Positions 19,677 to 28,446 are shown, numbered from the stretch's first letter. The stretch: DNA of 64,000 nucleotides from Trichococcus sp. K1Tr (GCF_028309625.1 NZ_JAQMHR010000005.1:137620-201619), one strand, 5' to 3'. Translations and numbers: made by a program. Notes: generated from the sequence alone by a model not told the origin.

Positions 19677-19738
19677 AAATGTTTTTGATTTTTCAGGTGC
19701 TCAAATTCTCTAAGAGTGAAGGAACTTTGCGCTAATCA

Positions 19739-19747
19739 TGGTATTAT
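19739..19747 (+). promoter_or_regulatory. TG-extended -10 of zwf
   Basis: TGGTATTAT, an extended -10 hexamer, 32 bases before the GTG start of glucose-6-phosphate dehydrogenase. No strong -35 is visible, as is usual for extended -10 promoters. Confidence 0.5.
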
Positions 19748-19778
19748 GGAAATATTAAGTAACGCAGGAGGCGATAAA

Positions 19779-21284
19779 GTGGTAAAAACAAATCCAGTAT
19801 TGATTGTATTATTCGGTGCGACAGGTGATTTAGCTCAAAGAAAGTTATATCCTTCATTTTTCCGATTATTCCGAAGCGGTGCGTTGGCAGAACGTTTCGC
19901 AGTGATCGGGACGGCAAGAAGAGAGTGGAGCGACGAGCATTTTCGGGATGTGGTTTCTGAATCGATTCAATCATTCCAACCGACAGAAGCGGAAAAAACT
20001 GCCTTTTTAAGCCACTTTTATTATCGTGCGCATGATGTTTCCGATGTGGAGCATTACGTGCATCTCAAAGAGTTGGCTGACATATTGGATGCGAAATATG
20101 ATTTGGATCAGAACCGAATGTACTATCTGGCGATGGCACCGCAATTTTTCGGACCGATTGTGACCCATTTGAAAGAGCAGCATATTGTGACGGACAAAGG
20201 GTTCAACCGCGTCGTCATCGAAAAGCCGTTCGGGATGGATTATGCATCAGCCGAGCAATTGAATGATCAAATCACAAAAGTGTTCCCGGAAGAGGATATT
20301 TTCAGGATCGACCACTATTTGGGCAAAGAGATGATCCAAAATATTTTGGCCGTGCGTTTGACGAATCCGTTCCTGGAATCCTCGTGGAATCGTGATTACA
20401 TCGAAAATGTTCAGATCACGTTTGCCGAGGAATTGGGCGTGGAAGAGCGCGGTGGCTACTATGATCACAGCGGAGCCTTGAAGGATATGGTCCAAAATCA
20501 TATTCTGCAAGTGTTGTCCTTGCTGGCGATGGAACCTTTAGCTTCCGTATCCGAAGCGAATATCCAGACAGCCAAGATCAAAGCACTGAATGATGTGCGT
20601 GTCTATTCGCCGGAGGAAGTCCGCGAAAACTTCGTCAGAGGACAGTATGCGGCAGGGCATTTGGGTGATAAGGAATTTGTTGCTTATCAAGAAGAGCCGA
20701 ATGTCGCAAGCGATTCGAAGACTGAAACGTTTGTAGCCGGCAAATTCATGGTGGACAATCCGCGTTGGAACGGAGTGCCATTTTATGTTCGAACCGGAAA
20801 ACGCCTGACCGATAAAGGAACGCGCGTCAATATCGTTTTCAAAAAAGTTCCCGTCAATCCGTTTGATGCAGAGAAGGATGTCCCAGCAAACGATCTTACC
20901 ATCTATATCCAGCCAACAGAAGGCTTTGCTTTGACTATGAACCGCAAAGAAATCGGACAGGGATTCAATACCCAGCCGATCAAATTGGAGTACCGCCATG
21001 ACAGCGAAATGATGGAGAATACGCCGGAAGCATACGAACGCCTGACCTATGACGTTATTTTGGGCGATGCAACCAACTTTGCGCGCTGGGAAGAAGTCGC
21101 GCAATCCTGGAAAATCATTGACGCGATCCGCGAAACGTGGGACAGCGAAGATACCGAGATTCCCAAGTATGCGGCAAGAACAATGGGACCAAAAGAAGCG
21201 TTTGATCTGTTGAAAAAAGAGAACCATGAGTGGGTCTGGAGACCGGACGAGTGGTACCGCGAGCGAGGATTGCTGGAGGGATAG
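19779..21284 (+). CDS. zwf: Glucose-6-phosphate 1-dehydrogenase
   Basis: First step of the oxidative pentose phosphate route: glucose-6-phosphate plus NADP to 6-phosphogluconolactone and NADPH. 501 residues. The N-terminal Rossmann motif is VLFGATGDLAQRKLYPS, and the substrate-site signature RIDHYLGKE is near residue 185. I start at GTG 19779, seven bases after CAGGAGG; an ATG at 19716 in frame has no site and lies upstream of the likely transcription start. It is monocistronic. Confidence 0.95.
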   Translation: MVKTNPVLIVLFGATGDLAQRKLYPSFFRLFRSGALAERFAVIGTARREWSDEHFRDVVSESIQSFQPTEAEKTAFLSHFYYRAHDVSDVEHYVHLKELADILDAKYDLDQNRMYYLAMAPQFFGPIVTHLKEQHIVTDKGFNRVVIEKPFGMDYASAEQLNDQITKVFPEEDIFRIDHYLGKEMIQNILAVRLTNPFLESSWNRDYIENVQITFAEELGVEERGGYYDHSGALKDMVQNHILQVLSLLAMEPLASVSEANIQTAKIKALNDVRVYSPEEVRENFVRGQYAAGHLGDKEFVAYQEEPNVASDSKTETFVAGKFMVDNPRWNGVPFYVRTGKRLTDKGTRVNIVFKKVPVNPFDAEKDVPANDLTIYIQPTEGFALTMNRKEIGQGFNTQPIKLEYRHDSEMMENTPEAYERLTYDVILGDATNFARWEEVAQSWKIIDAIRETWDSEDTEIPKYAARTMGPKEAFDLLKKENHEWVWRPDEWYRERGLLEG

Positions 21285-21304
21285 ATCCAGTGTTGCGTCC
21301 TTGT

Positions 21305-21480
21305 GTATTGTGACCGGGACGGTCTCTCCTCCAGGGAGGGACTGCTAGCCGGAGGAGAACGGAGATACCGGTCCTGTCCTCCGGTGTAGACCGATTAAAC
21401 GGAGAACAGCATAACGAACGGAATCCCAACTCCGACCAAAGCCGCTTTATCGGAGAACAGCGAAGTAAACGAGTTTCACC
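21305..21480. repeat. Palindromic CTCCGG/CCGGAG repeats, copy D
   Basis: Tandem units with TCTCCTCCAGGGAGGGACTGCTAGCCGGAGGAG-like palindromes begin near 21325, 21380 and 21425. The module GGAGATACCGG-n-CTGTCCTCCGNTGTAGACCG recurs almost unchanged in copy E, so D and E share a recent duplication. Confidence 0.7.
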
Positions 21481-21490
21481 AAATAACAGA

Positions 21491-21524
21491 GGAGTGCTCA
21501 CCAACCAGTTGAGCACTCCTTTTT
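21491..21524. terminator. Terminator between repeat clusters D and E
   Basis: GGAGTGCTCA pairs with TGAGCACTCC around nine bases, followed by TTTTT. It probably ends the zwf transcript. Confidence 0.85.
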
Positions 21525-21564
21525 GTGGTTTCCGGTAATGATGGGTTCAAATATGAAGACGAAT

Positions 21565-21765
21565 TACCGGAGAAACCCTATTCACCGGAGGGCACCACTC
21601 TGAATGAGCGGGGTGGGTTCACCTCCGGGGAGGGGCTGCTGGCCGTAGGTGAGCGGAGATACCGGGACTGTCCTCCGATGTAGACCGGTTAACCGGAGAA
21701 CAGCGAAACGAACAGAATCCCAACTCCGGCCAAAGCTGCTTCACCGGAGATTACCGTTCAGAGGT
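21565..21765. repeat. Palindromic CTCCGG/CCGGAG repeats, copy E
   Basis: Four units including ACCTCCGGGGAGGGGCTGCTGGCCGTAGGTG, then the module shared with copy D, ending with ACTCCGGCCAAAGCTGCTTCACCGGAGA. The region from 21285 to 21953 has no gene. Confidence 0.7.
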
Positions 21766-21799
21766 TAGGCGAATTTTCAGAATTTCCAACTGCTATCCC

Positions 21800-21830
21800 T
21801 TGACTTCACCTCAAGGTTAAGGAGTAAGGT
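21800..21830 (+). promoter_or_regulatory. Possible MerR-type promoter of the SDR gene
   Basis: TTGACT (21800-21805), a 19-base spacer with the near-palindrome CCTCAAGGTTAAGG, and TAAGGT (21825-21830). The operator differs from the TTGGAGT type of the other three, so another MerR-family protein would be involved. A TG-extended -10 (TGGTATAAT, 21859-21867) lies nearer the gene and may be the main promoter. Confidence 0.45.
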
Positions 21831-21953
21831 TCTGGTAAGCCTATAACGGGTGCCCGGTGGTATAATGAAAATGGACAAACAGTTGTCAGCTGCAGAAAAC
21901 CGTTTTTCGATTCTTTATTGATACTCCGGGTCAGAATGGAAAGGATGAAGATA

Positions 21954-22700
21954 ATGGCAATCAAAGACAAAGTAGTAATCATCACGGGAGCTTCTTCAGG
22001 AATCGGCGAGGCGACAGCCCGACTGTTGGCAAGCAAAGGAGCCAAGTTGGTTTTGGGCGCGCGCAGAGAAGAGCATTTGAGGAAATTGGTTGATGAAATC
22101 GTCCAGGCTGGCGGGGAAGCTGTTTACCACGTTACGGACGTCACCAAAATCGAAGATAATAAAAAACTGGTTGTTCTGGCAAAAGAAAAATTCGGCAAAG
22201 TGGATGTCATTTTCCTGAATGCCGGCGTGATGCCGAATTCGCCGCTATCGAAGTTGAAATCGAAGGATTGGAATCTTATGGTGGACGTCAACATCAAAGG
22301 CGTGCTGAACGGGATCGAAGCGGTCCTTCCGGAATTCGTGAAACAGAAATCCGGTCATGTCATCACCACATCGTCCGTTGCGGGCCTTAAAGCATACCCG
22401 GGCGGAGCAGTCTATGGCGCCACTAAATGGGCAGTGCGCGATCTGATGGAAGTGTTGCGCATGGAATCAGCGATGGAAGGCACCAACATCAGAACAGCCA
22501 CGATCTATCCGGCCGCAATCAACACGGAATTGCTGGAAACCATCAGCGACGATAAGATAGCCAAAGATATGGGGATCATTTATAAACAATACGGCATCAG
22601 CCCAGATCGCGTTGCCAATGTGGTCGCATTCGCGATTGATCAGCCCGAGGATACCAACGTAAACGAGTTTACGATCGGACCGACAATTCAGCCTTGGTAA
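21954..22700 (+). CDS. SDR family oxidoreductase
   Basis: Classical short-chain dehydrogenase of 248 residues, NAD(P)-dependent. TGASSGIG is near residue 12, the NAG motif near 88, catalytic Ser in ITTSSVAG near 138 and YGATKWAV (Tyr and Lys) near 153. It resembles the YdfG/serine 3-dehydrogenase group. I start at ATG 21954 after AAAGGA; the frame opens 12 codons earlier. Monocistronic; substrate unknown. Confidence 0.88.
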   Translation: MAIKDKVVIITGASSGIGEATARLLASKGAKLVLGARREEHLRKLVDEIVQAGGEAVYHVTDVTKIEDNKKLVVLAKEKFGKVDVIFLNAGVMPNSPLSKLKSKDWNLMVDVNIKGVLNGIEAVLPEFVKQKSGHVITTSSVAGLKAYPGGAVYGATKWAVRDLMEVLRMESAMEGTNIRTATIYPAAINTELLETISDDKIAKDMGIIYKQYGISPDRVANVVAFAIDQPEDTNVNEFTIGPTIQPW

Positions 22701-22712
22701 ATAAATATTACT

Positions 22713-22763
22713 AAAAAGAGAGCCCGGTGCACCGCATGACATAGTGCAGCAGGCTTTCTTTTT
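22713..22763 (+). terminator. Terminator of the SDR gene
   Basis: AAAAAGAGAGCC and GGCTTTCTTTTT form the outer stem, with TGCA/TGCA inside. T-run follows. Confidence 0.7.
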
Positions 22764-22784
22764 GTGTCTTCTGAATGTTACCGG

Positions 22785-22960
22785 ATTGTTCTCCTCCGAT
22801 GAAGGAATGTTTGGACGGAGGAGAGCACCGACAAAAAATCTGTTCTCCGTCCAGAGTCTCCCCGCCGGAGCAGAGCGACGTGATTGGTAACGTAGCTCCT
22901 GCCAAAACCGCTCGGCCGGAGGACAGCACCAAAACGGACCGCCACCTCCGGCTAGCCCCA
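22785..22960. repeat. Palindromic CTCCGG/CCGGAG repeats, copy F
   Basis: Three to four units such as TTCTCCGTCCAGAGTCTCCCCGCCGGAGCAGAG, starting near 22790, 22842 and 22890. Open frames across it on both strands are by-products of the high GC content. Confidence 0.7.
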
Positions 22961-23020
22961 AAACCCACACCAACCAAAACAACAAGAATGAAAGTAAGCA
23001 GAAAATATTTCACAAATTAA

Positions 23021-23049
23021 TTGACAACCTACTAGCATTCTTGTATATT
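23021..23049 (+). promoter_or_regulatory. Promoter of the T-box operon
   Basis: TTGACA (23021-23026), 17-base spacer, TATATT (23044-23049): a near-consensus vegetative promoter. Transcription would start near 23056, just before the T-box leader. Confidence 0.85.
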
Positions 23050-23059
23050 TATTAAAAAT

Positions 23060-23310
23060 ATATGAAACTTTGATGAGATAAGTAGTTGGGAAAGAAACCA
23101 CAGAGAGTCTGCGGATGGTGAGAGCAGATGTTTCGGAATCAGCGAAAATGGTCTTTGAGTTATCGCTTGTGAGGGAAACTTAGCAAGAGACGGGTACGCC
23201 CGATAGAGCGTGAAGGGATGACAGTCCCTTGCTGAGATAATCTTTATGATTATGAACAAAGGTGGTAACGCGAGCATTCGCCCTTTCAATAGGGGGAGTG
23301 CTTTTTTTTA
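23060..23310 (+). promoter_or_regulatory. T-box riboswitch, probably methionine-specific
   Basis: Stem I is recognisable from AGTTGGGAAAGAAACC, AGAGAGTCTGCGG and GGTGAGAGCAGA; the specifier side reads GCGAAAATGGTC, giving ATG as the likely specifier codon. The T-box sequence AAAGGTGGTAACGCG is at about 23259-23273, followed by a terminator hairpin (GCATTCGCCC with GGGGGAGTGC, then T8). Uncharged tRNA-Met would stabilise the antiterminator and switch on the permease and methyltransferase genes below, which fits their role in methionine supply. Confidence 0.9.
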
Positions 23311-23342
23311 TATATTTTTAAAACATTTTTGGAGGCGAAAAT

Positions 23343-24752
23343 ATGGAGCAATCATTTGTAAGAGAAATGACATCAAAGCATTTAGTTATGCTTTCATTGG
23401 GTGGAGTTATAGGAACCGGAATCTTTTTGAGTTCCGGGTATTTGATTCAAACCACGGGTTCGATCGGAACCATCATCGCATATTTGATCGGAGCGTTTTT
23501 GGTGACGTTAATCATGATGTGCTTGGGCGAATTGTCGGTTCACGAGCCTAGTACGAGTTCGTTCCACAACTACGCTTCAAAATATATCCATCCCGGAGCA
23601 GGTTTCGTGGTGGCATGGCTTTATTGGTTGACGTGGACAGTGGCATTGGGTTCGCAGTTTATCACCTTGGCGATTTTATCGCAGCGCTGGTTCCCTGGCA
23701 TTCCCACATGGCTTTGGTGCATTTTTTTTATCGGCATTATTTTACTTTCAAATATTATTGATGTGCGTTGGTTCTCAGTCAGCGAATTTTGGATGTCGCT
23801 GATCAAAGTGCTCGCACTGGCAATTTTCCTTATCCTGGGTCTAGGTGGCATTTTTGGGTTTATACCGATTCAGGGAAATGAATCAGCACCACTTTTTAAT
23901 CATCTGACGGAAAATGGTTGGTTCCCGAAAGGAGCAGGCTCCGTTTTCTTGGCGATCCTGTCGGCTAACTTTGCTTTTTCAGGTGCGGAATTGATCGGCG
24001 TAGCCGCTGGCGAAACGACAAATCCCAAGAAAAATATCCCGAAAGCGATCCTGCAGACAATCGTCATTCTGGTGGTCCTTTTCATCGGGACGATTGTTGT
24101 GATCGGTGCGTTGCTTCCGGATTCTGCGGCTAATTTGGATGAAAGTCCGGTGACCGTCATCCTGAATTTGATGGGTATCCCATATGCCGCCGACATCATG
24201 AACCTCGTCCTGATCACTGTAGTTCTTTCCGGCGCAAACTCCGGGGTCTACGCCGCGTCGAGAATGCTGTGGTCGCTGGCAAATGCAGGAACGCTGCCGA
24301 AACGCTTCGCCAAATTATCCAAGCGCGGGTTGCCGATCTATGGGTTGCTGCTGACCATTCTGGGTGGACTCCTCTCGCTGTTTTCCAGCATTTATTCCGC
24401 GGACACTGTTTACCTTGCTTTGGTATCCATCTCGGCATTCGCGGTCGTGGCTGTTTGGTTGAGCATCGCGTGGGCACAACTGAATTTCCGCAAACACTAT
24501 CTGAAATCGGGGCATAAACTGGAGGAACTGGATTACCAAACGCCATTCTATCCAATCGTTCCTTGGCTCGTCATCATCCTTTGCTCCGTGTCGATCATCG
24601 GCATCGCTTTTGATCCAAACCAACGGATTGCCTTGATTATCGGCATCCCGTTCACAATCTTATGCTTCTTTTATTACCAATTATTCTTCAGCAAAAAGGC
24701 TTCTGTAGCAATCGAGAATCAAGAAGTAGGTGAGCTTTCCGATGAATTTTAA
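23343..24752 (+). CDS. Amino-acid permease, probably S-methylmethionine
   Basis: APC superfamily permease of 469 residues with about twelve membrane segments. The N-terminal motif LGGVIGTGIFLSSG is the family's substrate-binding loop. It starts behind GGAGGCG after a Met-type T-box and overlaps a homocysteine S-methyltransferase gene, the arrangement of mmuP-mmuM. It therefore most likely imports S-methylmethionine; the substrate is inferred from context, since the family also moves other amino acids. Confidence 0.85.
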   Translation: MEQSFVREMTSKHLVMLSLGGVIGTGIFLSSGYLIQTTGSIGTIIAYLIGAFLVTLIMMCLGELSVHEPSTSSFHNYASKYIHPGAGFVVAWLYWLTWTVALGSQFITLAILSQRWFPGIPTWLWCIFFIGIILLSNIIDVRWFSVSEFWMSLIKVLALAIFLILGLGGIFGFIPIQGNESAPLFNHLTENGWFPKGAGSVFLAILSANFAFSGAELIGVAAGETTNPKKNIPKAILQTIVILVVLFIGTIVVIGALLPDSAANLDESPVTVILNLMGIPYAADIMNLVLITVVLSGANSGVYAASRMLWSLANAGTLPKRFAKLSKRGLPIYGLLLTILGGLLSLFSSIYSADTVYLALVSISAFAVVAVWLSIAWAQLNFRKHYLKSGHKLEELDYQTPFYPIVPWLVIILCSVSIIGIAFDPNQRIALIIGIPFTILCFFYYQLFFSKKASVAIENQEVGELSDEF

Positions 24753-25662
24753 AGAGTGGCAAAAGAATCAAAAAGTGATCCTCATCGATGGTTCAATGTC
24801 TTTAGGTCTGGAGGAACAAGGCTTGGACCTGAACGATGCGTTATGGACCGCAAAAGCATTAGTGAATGAACCGGATAAAATTGAAAAAGTGCATCAGAAC
24901 TACTACGATGCAGGGGCAAACATTGCCATCACCTCGAGCTATCAAGCGACGGTAACCGGATTTGAGCGTTTGGGTCACACAACCGAAGAGAGCCGAGCAT
25001 TGATCAAAAAAACGGTCGAGCTTGCGAAACAGGCCCAGGCGAAAAGCCAAGGCTCGCAAGAAAAATGGGTGGCGGCTTCGGTCGGACCATACGGTGCTTT
25101 CTTGGCGGACGGCTCCGAATACCGGGGGAATTACGGACTGTCGCAAACCGAATTAGTTGATTTCCACAGCGAAAGGCTGGAACTTTTACTGGAAGCAGGG
25201 GCTGATCTTTTGGCCATCGAAACCATTCCGGACATAACGGAAATCCAGGCACTGATTGAATTGTTGGCGCAAAATCCCAAGGCTTCAGCCTGGCTGACAG
25301 TGACCTTGAAGGACGCGCACCATTTATGCGATGGGACCGATCTGCGCGTGTTCCAGCTGTTGGCAGAGTCGTCCGAGCAAATCATTGCCTACGGCGTCAA
25401 TTGCGTGCAGCCTGATTTGGTCTTGCCTTCCTTGGAATATCTTAAGGAAATTGCGACAAAGCCGTTGATTGCTTATCCAAATTCAGGCGCAATTTATGAC
25501 CCTACCACCAAGGTATGGACACACAGTCATGCTGTAGACGAAGTTTTCTCAAACGAAGCATTGAAGTGGCATGAGTCAGGATGCAAATGGATCGGCGGCT
25601 GTTGCTGCACATCAGCCAAAGAAATCAAGCTGTTGAAGGAAACCTTTGCTGCTGTTCTTTAG
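24742..25662 (+). CDS. mmuM: Homocysteine S-methyltransferase
   Basis: Makes methionine from homocysteine with S-methylmethionine as methyl donor. 306 residues. Zinc ligands are the Cys in GVNCVQPD near 227 and the pair in GGCCCTS near 291; the N-terminal LIDGSMSLGLEEQG is typical. The start is ATG 24742, seven bases after AGGTGAG, giving an 11-base overlap with the permease gene; GTG 24730 is less likely. Co-controlled by the T-box. Confidence 0.93.
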   Translation: MNFKEWQKNQKVILIDGSMSLGLEEQGLDLNDALWTAKALVNEPDKIEKVHQNYYDAGANIAITSSYQATVTGFERLGHTTEESRALIKKTVELAKQAQAKSQGSQEKWVAASVGPYGAFLADGSEYRGNYGLSQTELVDFHSERLELLLEAGADLLAIETIPDITEIQALIELLAQNPKASAWLTVTLKDAHHLCDGTDLRVFQLLAESSEQIIAYGVNCVQPDLVLPSLEYLKEIATKPLIAYPNSGAIYDPTTKVWTHSHAVDEVFSNEALKWHESGCKWIGGCCCTSAKEIKLLKETFAAVL

Positions 25663-25701
25663 ATAAAATCATCCGGCTAGCCGGAATTTACATAACAAAA
25701 T

Positions 25702-25746
25702 AAACCCATCATCCTTTATGCAAAATAGAGGATGATGGGTTTTTTG
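25702..25746 (+). terminator. Terminator of the methionine operon
   Basis: AAACCCATCATCCT pairs perfectly with AGGATGATGGGTTT, followed by T6. Confidence 0.9.
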
Positions 25747-25764
25747 GGCAGGTTTGTTTATATC

Positions 25765-25925
25765 GGTTCTCCGGTTAAAGCCGTTTGGTCGGAGGACAGC
25801 ATATCATAAATGCATGAATCTCCGGGGAGGGTTGTTTGACAGGAGATAAGCAAACTTAAACCGACTCGATTTCCGACGACAACTGTTTCATCGGAGATCA
25901 GCAGCTCAAACAGGGGAGGTCCTCC
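25765..25925. repeat. Palindromic CTCCGG/CCGGAG repeats, copy G
   Basis: Three units in tandem: TTCTCCGGTTAAAGCCGTTTGGTCGGAGGA, ATCTCCGGGGAGGGTTGTTTGACAGGAGAT and TTTCCGACGACAACTGTTTCATCGGAGAT. They show more mismatches than the other copies. No gene. Confidence 0.65.
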
Positions 25926-25959
25926 TAATAGTCCTGCTCCATAAGAACAATCCAACGGC

Positions 25960-26349
25960 TTATTGTATCTGCAACTTCTCCTTCAACACTTCTGTCAATG
26001 TTTGCGAAAAATTGATGCCTTCTTTTTCCGCGAGTGCATTGACATAATTTGGAATCGTCAAAGTTTTTTTGATCATTTTCGTGTTTTCCTTGAGTCTTGC
26101 CACTTCGAGATTTGCTTCGATTGGAATCAACAAATCTCCCTTAGAAGGAGAAATTTCATCATATTCGGATGCCGGAGGAATAGCCTCTTTTTCATCCTCA
26201 AGCCAAAGCAGATATCCTTCCAAAGCATCTTTTGCCATGTGGAGGGCATCAGACATGTCATCCCCGCTGGTGAACAACTCTGGTAAATCCGGAAACGATA
26301 CATTGAACTGTGTGCCTTCCGGGTTGAAAATTGCATAATATAAAACCAT
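25960..26349 (-). CDS. hicB: HicB-type antitoxin
   Basis: 129 residues. The N-terminal partial RNase H-like fold (YYAIFNPEGTQFNVSFPDLP, then GDDMSDALHMAKDALEGYL) is that of HicB. The C-terminal KKTLTIPNYVNALAEKEGIN is a ribbon-helix-helix DNA-binding end. It neutralises HicA and represses the operon. It follows hicA by 46 bases on the same strand, the usual toxin-first order. Confidence 0.9.
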   Translation of the reverse strand: MVLYYAIFNPEGTQFNVSFPDLPELFTSGDDMSDALHMAKDALEGYLLWLEDEKEAIPPASEYDEISPSKGDLLIPIEANLEVARLKENTKMIKKTLTIPNYVNALAEKEGINFSQTLTEVLKEKLQIQ

Positions 26350-26395
26350 CAGGATACTTCCTTTCTATTGTTGAATAAATTAAGACGGCAAGGGA

Positions 26396-26578
26396 TTACT
26401 TCAATCCCGCCTGCTTGAGGATGCTGTGCACTGTGCCTTTAGGCAAATCCTTTTTTGGATGCGGTACTGTTACGCGACCAGGTTTTTGAAAGTGTCTGAA
26501 ATGGTGGTGACTGCCTCTTATATTAACTAATACCCAACCGTCATTCATGATTATCGAAATCAATTCCCTTGAGTCCAT
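26396..26578 (-). CDS. hicA: HicA-type toxin
   Basis: 60 residues, an mRNA interferase with a double-stranded-RNA-binding-like fold. GSHHHF carries the catalytic histidine near residues 23-25, and VPHPKKDLPKGTVHSILKQAG is the family end. Complete. Confidence 0.92.
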   Translation of the reverse strand: MDSRELISIIMNDGWVLVNIRGSHHHFRHFQKPGRVTVPHPKKDLPKGTVHSILKQAGLK

Positions 26579-26601
26579 AGTAAACCTCTTTCTTCATACG
26601 A

Positions 26602-26630
26602 AATATAGTACGTATTTTCGTTGTTGTCAA
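26602..26630 (-). promoter_or_regulatory. hicAB promoter and likely operator
   Basis: On the minus strand TTGACA (26630-26625), 17-base spacer, TATATT (26607-26602). The -10 lies inside an imperfect palindrome (ATACGAAATATAGTACGTAT) that HicB could bind. From here to 26813 no gene or other signal is seen. Confidence 0.7.
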
Positions 26631-26813
26631 ATAGAACCTACCATAAACATACGAAGTTCACTTCGAATAGATACAGAGGGTGAAGAAGTATCGCTAAATC
26701 ACGGTTGCCGATTTTTCATCAATGAGCAAGCTGGCTAATGAGGATTCCAATCGAGAGGAATGGTAGCGACTCGTAATGTATTAGCGCCTGCTCATACGGT
26801 CCGAATCTGCCAA

Positions 26814-26868
26814 AAAGAGAACCTCAACAAGAAATGCATGCTTAATAGCATTTCTTGTGAGGTTCTCC
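26814..26868. terminator. Terminator after the aldo/keto reductase
   Basis: A long stem of GAGAACCTCA and ACAAGAAATGC with GCATTTCTTGT and GAGGTTCTC, with one bulged base. On the minus strand it is followed by T5, so it ends the aldo/keto reductase transcript. Confidence 0.8.
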
Positions 26869-26893
26869 TTAACATTATCTGGTACTTTTTCTC

Positions 26894-27748
26894 TTAATCA
26901 GCCGGCACGAATTGGCTCAGCGCTTCTTCCTGTTCCGCAAGCGTCCGTGTGTAGTAACGGAATCCTTTGTCCAGTTGGCGGATTTCGTTCATTTCTTCCT
27001 CAGTCAATTCGAAATCGAAGATGTCGATGTTCTCTTTGATGTGCACCGGATTTGATGATTTAGGGAAAACAATGATGCCTTCCTGGATGTGCCAACGCAG
27101 GATGATCTGGGCATTCGTTTTTCCGTATTTTTCTGCCAACTTGGTGAATACGGGCTCCTCGATCAAGGCTGCATCGCCATGTCCCAGCGGATACCAGCTT
27201 TCGATGACTGTGTTATAAGGGGCGATCCGTTTCTTCAGATCATTTTGTTGATAGTAAGGGTGGCATTCGACTTGCAAAACAGATGGATTGATTGTTGCGG
27301 CAGTGAGTACTTCTTCCAAACGTTCGGATTCGAAATTGCTCAAGCCGATGCTCTTCACTTTGCCTTCAGCGACAGCTTTTTCCATATCTTTCCAAGCGCC
27401 CAGGTAATCCCCGAATTGTTGATGCAGCAGCAAGAGGTCGATGTAATCCGTCTGCAGACGCTCCAGCATTTTATCGATGGCTTTTGCTGTTTTGCCTTCG
27501 CCGTATTCGCTTGGCCAAAGTTTCGTCGTGATCCAGATTTCCTCTCTCGGAATGCCGCTTTCTTTTACTGCTTGCCCGACACCGCGCTCATTTTGATAGG
27601 CATGCGCGGTATCGATGTGGCGATAGCTTAATTTGAAGGCTTCCAAACAAGCTTCTTTGGTCTTCTCGTCCCCAGGAATCTGGAAGACACCCAGCCCGAA
27701 TTGTGGGATTTTGTTTCCATCGTTCAATGTGATATACGTTTGTTCCAT
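26894..27748 (-). CDS. Aldo/keto reductase (AKR5-like)
   Basis: NADPH-dependent reductase of aldehydes or ketones, 284 residues. Signatures: GLGVFQIPG, YRHIDTAHAYQNERGVGQA with catalytic Asp and Tyr near 48-55, the Lys in ITTKLWPSEYG and His in LLLHQQFG, and IVFPKSSNPVHIKEN in the cofactor site. This is the 2,5-diketo-gluconate/glyoxal reductase type. ATG 27748 follows GGAGGA; the frame extends 20 codons upstream. Its MerR-type promoter suggests induction by reactive carbonyls. Confidence 0.9.
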   Translation of the reverse strand: MEQTYITLNDGNKIPQFGLGVFQIPGDEKTKEACLEAFKLSYRHIDTAHAYQNERGVGQAVKESGIPREEIWITTKLWPSEYGEGKTAKAIDKMLERLQTDYIDLLLLHQQFGDYLGAWKDMEKAVAEGKVKSIGLSNFESERLEEVLTAATINPSVLQVECHPYYQQNDLKKRIAPYNTVIESWYPLGHGDAALIEEPVFTKLAEKYGKTNAQIILRWHIQEGIIVFPKSSNPVHIKENIDIFDFELTEEEMNEIRQLDKGFRYYTRTLAEQEEALSQFVPAD

Positions 27749-27782
27749 AGTATTTTCCTCCATCACTTTATTTGATAAGTCT

Positions 27783-27813
27783 ACTTTAAACCTTGGAGTG
27801 CACTCCAAGTCAA
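27783..27813 (-). promoter_or_regulatory. MerR-type promoter of the aldo/keto reductase
   Basis: Minus strand: TTGACT (27813-27808), 19-base spacer holding the perfect palindrome CTTGGAGTGCACTCCAAG, and TAAAGT (27788-27783). This is the clearest of the MerR-type sites in the window. Confidence 0.8.
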
Positions 27814-27879
27814 ATGTAAATTTCTATTTTTTTATTTTTTTTTCTTTTGGTGTATCTTTTTGGGAATAAGCTTCATCCC

Positions 27880-27908
27880 TTGCAAATTTTCCGGATTAGT
27901 CATACAAT
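27880..27908 (+). promoter_or_regulatory. Promoter of the unknown gene at 27945
   Basis: TTGCAA (27880-27885), 17-base spacer and TACAAT (27903-27908), 36 bases before the start codon. Confidence 0.65.
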
Positions 27909-27944
27909 GATAGCGATTACACCATCAACGAAAGGGCGGATTGT

Positions 27945-28436
27945 ATGAGTCAAACAGTGTATACCAACTATTGGCAGAATCGTATCGGCAACATTCGGAA
28001 GGAACACGGCAGCTATAAAACTGAGGAAGAGGCGATTGCGGGGATCAAAGCCTGGTGGGAACTGCATAAGGAAAATCACAAGCATGTGCAGTATAACCGA
28101 ACCAACAGCGGCGCTCTCGAAATCGTCTACGACGACAAAAACTATGTCTATCGGATCGAGAAACGCACAATCGAAGGCGCCTTGCCCAAACGAACGTACC
28201 GACTGAAGAAAGCCGGAGAAGTGGAATCGCTGCGAGGGAAATACAATCTCAACAAAGAATCGTTCCTGTTCGACGAATTGCCCGAACCAATTCGCGACAG
28301 ACTAATCCTGGCGATGGCCGACATCAATAAAGCCAGAAGCCATGTCTACGACAAAGAAGGCCGCCTGATCCGCGGGCTTGAAGACAAAATTATGGTTGGC
28401 AGTAGCGTTTCGTTCAAAAATAAAATCTTAATTTGA
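27945..28436 (+). CDS. Protein of unknown function, 163 residues
   Basis: I do not recognise a family. The protein is soluble and highly charged, with no signal peptide or membrane segment. The first half (KTEEEAIAGIKAWWELHKEN, then GALEIVYDDKNYVYRIEKR) looks like an alpha/beta domain. The second (FLFDELPEPIRDRLILAMAD) is helical. It has its own promoter and terminator and codon use like its neighbours, so it is a real gene. Confidence 0.75.
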   Translation: MSQTVYTNYWQNRIGNIRKEHGSYKTEEEAIAGIKAWWELHKENHKHVQYNRTNSGALEIVYDDKNYVYRIEKRTIEGALPKRTYRLKKAGEVESLRGKYNLNKESFLFDELPEPIRDRLILAMADINKARSHVYDKEGRLIRGLEDKIMVGSSVSFKNKILI

Positions 28437-28446
28437 ATATCTAAAA

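Noticed and set aside
22775..23020. ORFs of about 80-170 codons over the repeat clusters
   Set aside because: They follow the GC-rich palindromes on both strands, have no ribosome sites and show repeat-like composition.
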